NCBI GenBank assembly: GCA_024803745.1
Contig: JANJXV010001814.1
Span: 1-64,000, forward strand
Direction of reading: 5' to 3'
DNA from: Megascapheus bottae
Taxonomy: Eukaryota > Chordata > Mammalia > Rodentia > Geomyidae
DNA length: 64,000 nt
Made by a program: the position numbers and the translations under genes. Shown here in pieces: positions 57,839 through 64,000 of the stretch; positions within the stretch are counted from its first letter, which is position 1, and every line of letters starts with the position of its first letter. The notes under the pieces were generated by a model. That model ran no database searches, was not told the origin of the DNA, and saw nothing but the letters and a program-made list of their open reading frames with translations.

Positions 57839-60450
57839 TCCATTCTGTGCCTTCACACACCTCCATTCTATAACTTCACACACTTCCATTCTACGACTTC
57901 ACACATCTCCATTCTGTGACGTCAAACACCTCCATTCTAAGTTCACACACCTCCAATCTGTGACTTCACACACCTCCATTCTGTGACTTCACACACCTCC
58001 ATTCTGTGACTTCACACGCCTCCGTTTTGTCTTCACACACCTCCATTTTGTGACTTCACACACCTACATTCTGTGACTTCACACTCCTCTATTGTTTGAC
58101 TTCACACAGCTCCATTCTTTGACTTCACACACCTCCATTTAATGGGTTCACACACCTCCATTCTATGAGTTCACACACCTCCATTCTCTGAGTTCACACA
58201 CCTCCATTTTGACTTCACACACCTCCATTCTATGACTTCACACACCTTCATTCTTACTTCAGAAAGTTCCATTCTATGACTTCACACACCTCCATTGTAT
58301 GACTTCACAAACCTCCGTTCTGTGACCTCACACACCTTCATTTTGAGGTCACACACCTCCATTCTGTGACTTCACACACCTCCATTCTGACTTCACACAC
58401 CTCCATTCTATGACTTCACACACTTCCTTTCTGTGACTTCACACACCTCCATTCTCTGACTTCACACACCTCAATTCTATGACTTCACACACCTCCATTC
58501 TGTGACTTAACACACCTCCATTCTGTGACTTCACACACCTCCATTCTATGACTTCACACACCTCCATTCTGTGACTTCACACACCTCCATTCTGGGTTCA
58601 CACACCTCCAATCTGTGACTTCACACACCTCCAATCTGTGACTTCACACACCTCCATTCTGTGACTTCACACACCTCCATTCTATGACTTCACACACGTC
58701 CATTCTATGATTTTACACACCTCCATTCTGTGACTTCACACCTCCATTCTGTGACGTCACACACCTCTATTCTGTGACTTCACACACCTTCATTCTTACT
58801 TCACAAACATACATTCTATGACTTCTCACACCTCCATACTATGACTTCACACACCTCCATTCTTTGACTTCACACACCTCCATTCTGTATTCACAAACCT
58901 CAATTCTGTGACTTCACACACCTCAATTTTGACTTCACACACCTCCATTCTATGACTTCACACACCTCCCTTCTATGAATTCGCACACCTCCAGTCTTTG
59001 ACTTCACACACCTAAATTCTGAGTTGACACACCTCCATTCTGTGACTTCACACACCTCCATTCTGACTTCACACAGCTCCATTCTATGACTTCACAAAAC
59101 TCCATTCTATGACTTCACACACCGCCATTCTGTGACTTCACACACCTCCATTCTATGACTTCACACACTTCCATACTATGACTTCACACAACTCCATCTA
59201 TGACTTCACACACCTCAATTCTGACTTCACACACCTCTATTCTATGACTTCGCACACTCCATTTTTACATCACACACCTCCATTCTATGACTTCACAGAC
59301 CTCGAATCTGTGACTTCACTCACCTGCACTCTATGACTTCACACTCCTCCATTCTATGATTTCCCACACCTCCTTTTTATGAATTCACCCACCTCCAATC
59401 TATGACTACACACCTCCATTCTGACTTCACAAACCTGCATTCTGTGACTTCACACACCTCCATTCTATGAGTTCACACACCTCCATTCTGTGACTTCACA
59501 CACCTTCGTTCTTACTTCAGAAACATCCATTCTATGACTTCACAAACCTCCATTCTGTGACTTCACACACCTCCACTCTGAGTTCACACAACTCCATTCG
59601 GTGACTTCACACACCTCCATTCTGTGCCTTCACACACCTCCATTCTATGACTTCACACACTTCCATTCTATGACTTCACACACCTCCCTTCTGTGACGTC
59701 AAACACCTCCATTCTAACTTCACACACCTCCAATCTGTGACTTCACACACCTCCATTCTGTGACTTCACACACCTCCATTCTATGAATTCACACCCATCC
59801 ATTCTATGACTTCACACACCTACATTCTGTGACTTTACACACCTCCATTCTGAGTTCACACACATCCATTCTTTGACTTCACACACCTCCATTCTGTTAC
59901 ATCCCACACCTCAATTCTGTGACTTCACACACCTCCATTCTATGACTTCACACATCTACATTCTATGACTTCACACACATCCATTCTATGATTTCACATA
60001 CCTCCATGCTATCATTTCACACAACTCCATTCTGTGACTTCACACACCTCCATTCTGAGTTCACATACCTCCATTCTGTGACTCAACACACCTCCATTCT
60101 GACTTCACACACCTCCATTTTGACTTCACACACCTCATTTCTTGACTTCACACACCTCCATGCTGACTTCACACACCTCCAATCTATGACTTCACACAGC
60201 TCTATTCTATGACTTCACACACCTCAATTCTGAGTTCACACACCTCCATTCTGTGACTTCACACACCTCCATTCTGACTTTACACATCTCCATTGTATGA
60301 CTTCACACACCTCCATTCTGTGACTTCACACACCTCCATTCTATGACTTCACACACCTTCATTGTTACTTCAGAAGCATCCATTCTATGACTTCGCCCAC
60401 CTCCATTCTGTGACTTCACACACCTCCATTCTGTGACTTCACACACCTCA
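54983..60450. repeat. 2858-bp tandem duplication with an internal 249-bp deletion
   Basis: CATTCTGTGCC at 54983 recurs at 57841. CCATACTATG at 56313 and 59171, and TGACGTCA at 55059/57917, 55894/58752 and 56836/59694, all keep the 2858-bp shift. The CATGCTAT landmark pair (57396 and 60005) is only 2609 bp apart, so the second copy lost 249 bp equivalent to about 57,090-57,345; the TGACGTCA at 57244 has no partner for this reason. The first copy is about 54,983-57,838 and the second about 57,839-60,450. Confidence 0.88.
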
Positions 60451-63400
60451 ATTCTGTGACTTCACACACCTCCATTTTGACTTAACACACCTCCCTTCTA
60501 TGACTTCACACACCTCCATTCTATGACTTTACACACCTCCATTCTGTGACTTCACACACCTCCATTCTGACTTCACCCAGCCCCATTCTATGACTTCACA
60601 CACCTCCATTCTGTGACTTCACACACCTCCATTTTATGACTTCACACACCTCGATTGTGATTTCACACACCTCCATTCTTTGAGTTCACATACCTCCATT
60701 CTGACTTCACACACCTTAATTCAATGACTTCACACACCTCCATTCTGACTTCACACACCTCCATTCTGTGACTTCACACACCTCCATTCTATGATTTCAC
60801 ACACCTCCATTCTATGACTTCACACACCTCCAATATATGACTTCAAACACCTCAATTCTGTGACTTCACACACCTCCATTCTATGACTTCCACACCTCCA
60901 TTCTGTGACTTCACACACCATCATTCTATGACTTCACACACCTCCATTGTGACTTCACACACCTCTATTCTATGAGTTCACACACCTCCATTCTGACTTC
61001 ACACCACTCCATTCTATGACTTCACACACCTACATTCGGACTTCACACACCTCCATTCTATGACTTCGAACACCACCATTCTGAATTCACACTCCTCCAT
61101 TCTGTGACTTCACACACCTCCATTCCATGACTTCACATACCTCCATTCGATGACTTCACACATCTCCATTTTGACTTCACACACCTCCACTCTGTGACTT
61201 CACACACCTCCATTTGTGACTTCACACACCACATTTTTGACTTCACACACCTCCATTCTGTGACTTCACACACCTCCATTCTGTGACTTCACACGCCTCC
61301 GTTTTCTCTTCACAGACCTCCATTTTGTGACTTCACACACCTATATTCTGTGACTTCACACTCCTCTATTGTTTGACTTCACACAGCTCGATTCTTTGAC
61401 TTCACACACCTCCAGTCCATGAGTTCACACACCTCCATTCTATGAGTTCACACACGTCCATTCCATGAGTTCACACACCTCCATTTTGACTTCACACACC
61501 TCCATTCTATGACTTCACACACCTTCATTCTTACTTCAGAAAGTTCCATTCTATGACTTCACACACCTCCATTGTATGACTTCACAAACCTCCATTCTGT
61601 GACCTCACACACCTCCATTCTGGGTTCACTCACCTCCAATCTGTGAATTCACACACCTCCATTCTGAGACTTCACAAACCTCCATTCTATGACTTCACAC
61701 ACGTCCATTCTATGACTTCACACACGTCCATTCTATGACTTTACACACCTCCATTCTATAACTTCACACACCTCCATTTTGTGACTTCACACACCTCCAT
61801 TCTATGACTTCACACACCTCCATTCTATGACATCACGCACCTCCATTCTATGACTTCACATATCTCCATTCTGTGTCTTCACACACCACCATTCTATGAT
61901 TTCATACACCTCCATTCTGTGACTTCACACACCTCCATTCTATGACTTCACACACCTCCATTCTATAACTTAACACACCTATATTGTGCCTTCACACACC
62001 TCCATTCTATGAGTTCACACACCTACATTGTGACTTCACACACCTCCATTCTATGACTTCACACACCTTCATTATTACTTCAGAATCATCCATTCTATGA
62101 CTTCACACACCTCCATTCTATGACTTCACAAACCTCCGTTCTGTGACCTCACACACCTTCATTTTGAGGTCACACACCTCGATTCTGTGACTTCACACAC
62201 CTCCATTCTGAGTTCACACACCTCCATTCCAGTACTTAACACACATCCATTCTGTGACTTCATACACCTCCATTCTATGACTTCACACACCTCCATTCTG
62301 TGACTTCACACACCTCCATTCTGGGTTCACACACCTCCAATCTGTGACTTCACACCCCTCCGTTCTGTGACTTCACACACCTCCATTCTATGACTTCACA
62401 CACCTCAATTCTGGGATTTCATACACCTCCATTCTATGATTTTACACACCTCCATTCTGTGACTTCACACACCTCCATTCTATAACTTCACACACCTCGA
62501 TTCTGTGATTTCACACACCTCCATTCTAAGACTTCACACACCTCCATTCTATGACTTCACACACCTCAATTCTGGGATTTCATACACCTCCATTCTATGA
62601 TTTCACACACCTCCATTCTGTGACTTCACACACCTCCATTCTATGACTTCACAAACCTCCATTCTATAACTTAACACACCTACATTTTGACTTCACACCT
62701 CCATTCTGTGACTTCACACACCTACATTGTGACTTCACAGACCTCCATTCTATGAGTTCACACAAATGCATTGTGAATTCACACACCTCCATTCTATGAC
62801 TTCACACACCTCCATTCTGACTTCACACACCTCCATTCTGACTTCACAGACCTCAATTCTGTGACTTCACACAACTCCATTCATGATTTCACACCCCTCC
62901 ATTCTATGACTTCACACACCTCCATTCTATGACTTCACACACCTCCTTTCTGAGTTGACACACCTCCATTCTATGACTTCACACACCTCCAATCTGACTT
63001 CACACACCTCCATTCTATAATTTCACACACCTCCATTCTGTGATTTCAAAAACCTCCATTCTATGACTTCACACACCTCCATTTTGACTTCAACACCTCC
63101 ATTCTATGACTTCACACAGCTCCATTCTGATTTCACACAGCTCCATTCTATGACTTCGCACACATCTGTTCTGACTTCACACACCTCCATTCTGTGACTT
63201 CACACACCTCCATTCTATGACTTCACACACCTCCATTCTATAATTTCACACACCTCCATTCTGTGATTTCAAAAACCTCCATTCTATGAGTTCACACACC
63301 ACCATTCTGACTTCAACACCTCCATTCTATGACTTCACACAGCTCCATTCTGATTTCACACAGCTCCATTCTATGACTTCGCACACATCTGTTCTGACTT

Positions 63401-64000
63401 CACACACCTCCATTCTGTGACTTCACACACCTCCATTCTATGACTTCACACACCTCCATTCTATAACTTAACACACCTATATTGTGACTTCACACACCTC
63501 CATTCTATGAGTTCACACACCTGCATTGTGACTTCACACACCTCCATTCTATGACTTCACCCACCAACATTCCGACTTCACACACCTCCATTTTGACTTC
63601 ACACCCCTCAGTTCTCTGCCTTCACACACCTCCATTCTATGATTTCACACACTTCCATTCTATGACTTCACACACATAGATTCTATCACTTCACACACCT
63701 CATTTCTGAGTTGACATACCTCCATTTTGTGATTTCACACACCTCCAATCTGACTGCACACACCTCCATTCTATGACTTCACACACCTCCATTGTGACTT
63801 CACACACTTCCATTCTATGAGTTCACACACCTCCATTCTGACTTCACACACCTCCATTCTATGACTTCTCACAGCTAAATTCTGACTTCACACCTCCATT
63901 TGTGACTTCACACTCCTCAATTTTGACTTCACACACCTCCATTCTGTGAGTTCACACACCTCCATTCTGTGACTTCACACACATCCATTTTGACTTCACA
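59960..64000. repeat. Long-range return of the 23.5-27.2 kb order (offset 36,490)
   Basis: After the 2858-bp duplication the order continues as in about 23,470-27,290 at offset 36,490 (CATGCTAT at 23515 and 60005; ATTTTGAGG at 25671 and 62161), with a further 223-bp insertion near 63,238. It crosses from domain A into domain B at about 61,650, matching the earlier border at about 25,160. Private changes include CGTTTTCTCTTCACAG near 61,305 for CGTTTTGTCTTCACAC. The match is still running at the right edge of the window. Confidence 0.88.
63015..63460. repeat. 223-bp local tandem duplication
   Basis: CTATAATTTC at 63015 and 63238, and CTGTTCTGAC at 63166 and 63389, show a 223-bp shift. The equivalent place in the earlier copy (about 26,525-26,750) holds a single unit, so this duplication arose after the 36.5-kb copy separated. 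The second copy differs in a short patch at about 63,288-63,312 (GAGTTCACACACCACC), resembling monomers near 37,302. That would fit gene conversion or an exchange breakpoint. Confidence 0.8.

Larger units (their letters stand above)
1..64000. repeat. Continuous 23/21-bp satellite array filling the window
   Basis: All sequence read here is built from one short monomer whose core is TGACTTCACACACCTCC followed by ATTCT and A or G. The usual unit is 23 bp. A frequent 21-bp form lacks two bases of the link (ATTCTGACTTC instead of ATTCTATGACTTC), and rarer forms of 19-22 bp occur. Variants change single positions: GAGTTC, GATTTC, GAATTC, GACGTC or GACCTC for GACTTC, and CTACATT, CTTCATT or CATCATT for CTCCATT. 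No unrelated insertion, gene, RNA gene or transposon was seen, so every stretch without a gene holds this array. Both edges of the window lie inside it, so its true length is unknown. Whether it is transcribed or has a centromeric or other structural role cannot be told from the sequence. Confidence 0.97.

Noticed and set aside
1..64000. CRISPR array
   Set aside because: Units are of CRISPR-repeat size but directly adjoin, with no unique spacers, no leader and no cas genes.
1..64000. Telomere repeat or CENP-B box
   Set aside because: No TTAGGG/CCCTAA-type runs were seen, and no monomer resembles the CENP-B box core TTCG....A..CGGG, so neither label is supported.
1..64000. G-quadruplex array on the minus strand
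   Set aside because: Each monomer offers only GG pairs (GGAGG) and no runs of three or more G; canonical quadruplexes are not supported, although G-rich RNA/R-loop effects remain possible.

Overview
The window is one uninterrupted eukaryotic satellite/minisatellite array with no supportable gene. Every stretch I read, from base 1 to 64000, is a variant of one short monomer, mostly 23 bp with a common 21-bp form. Its core is TGACTTCACACACCTCC, followed by a six-base link of ATTCT plus a purine. About 2,800 monomers fit in the window (arithmetic estimate). I saw no transposon, tRNA, rRNA, intron-exon structure, CRISPR array or bacterial-style gene. The organism cannot be named. An array of this size and internal order points to a eukaryotic chromosome, in a centromeric, pericentromeric, subtelomeric or sex-chromosome-like heterochromatic block; that placement is inference.

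The array is not a simple tandem. Variant monomers recur in fixed order and form higher-order repeats. Two broad compositions alternate. Domain A (about 1-25,160, 48,740-49,962 and 54,865-61,650) carries monomers mutated to the perfect CRE octamer TGACGTCA. Domain B (about 25,160-48,740, 49,963-54,865 and 61,650-64,000) lacks them by eye and is marked by TATAACTTAACACACC-type and CACCAACATTC-type monomers. Domain A shows an older period of about 10-11 kb (landmarks at 1447, 11278, 22432), overlaid by younger tandem duplications of 477, 1979, about 2653 and 1777/1505/1777 bp. Domain B carries duplications offset by 5453 bp, a 4447/4491-bp pair and a nested 1148-bp period. A 6125-bp unit that fuses B and A material is present twice in tandem (about 43,838-49,962 and 49,963-56,087) and is nearly identical. 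From about 54,865 the order seen at 20,984 returns, first at an offset of 33,881 bp and then, after another 2858-bp duplication, at 36,490 bp, so the last 9 kb replay about 21-27.2 kb.

The plus strand is very poor in G and the minus strand correspondingly G-rich. Short open frames (60-74 codons) arise only where 21-bp monomers or local variants briefly keep the phase; they are repeat shadows. The points of most interest are the recent mosaic 6125-bp duplication, the 34-36 kb return, the CRE octamers confined to A blocks, and a conserved 10-bp-arm inverted repeat present 14 times.
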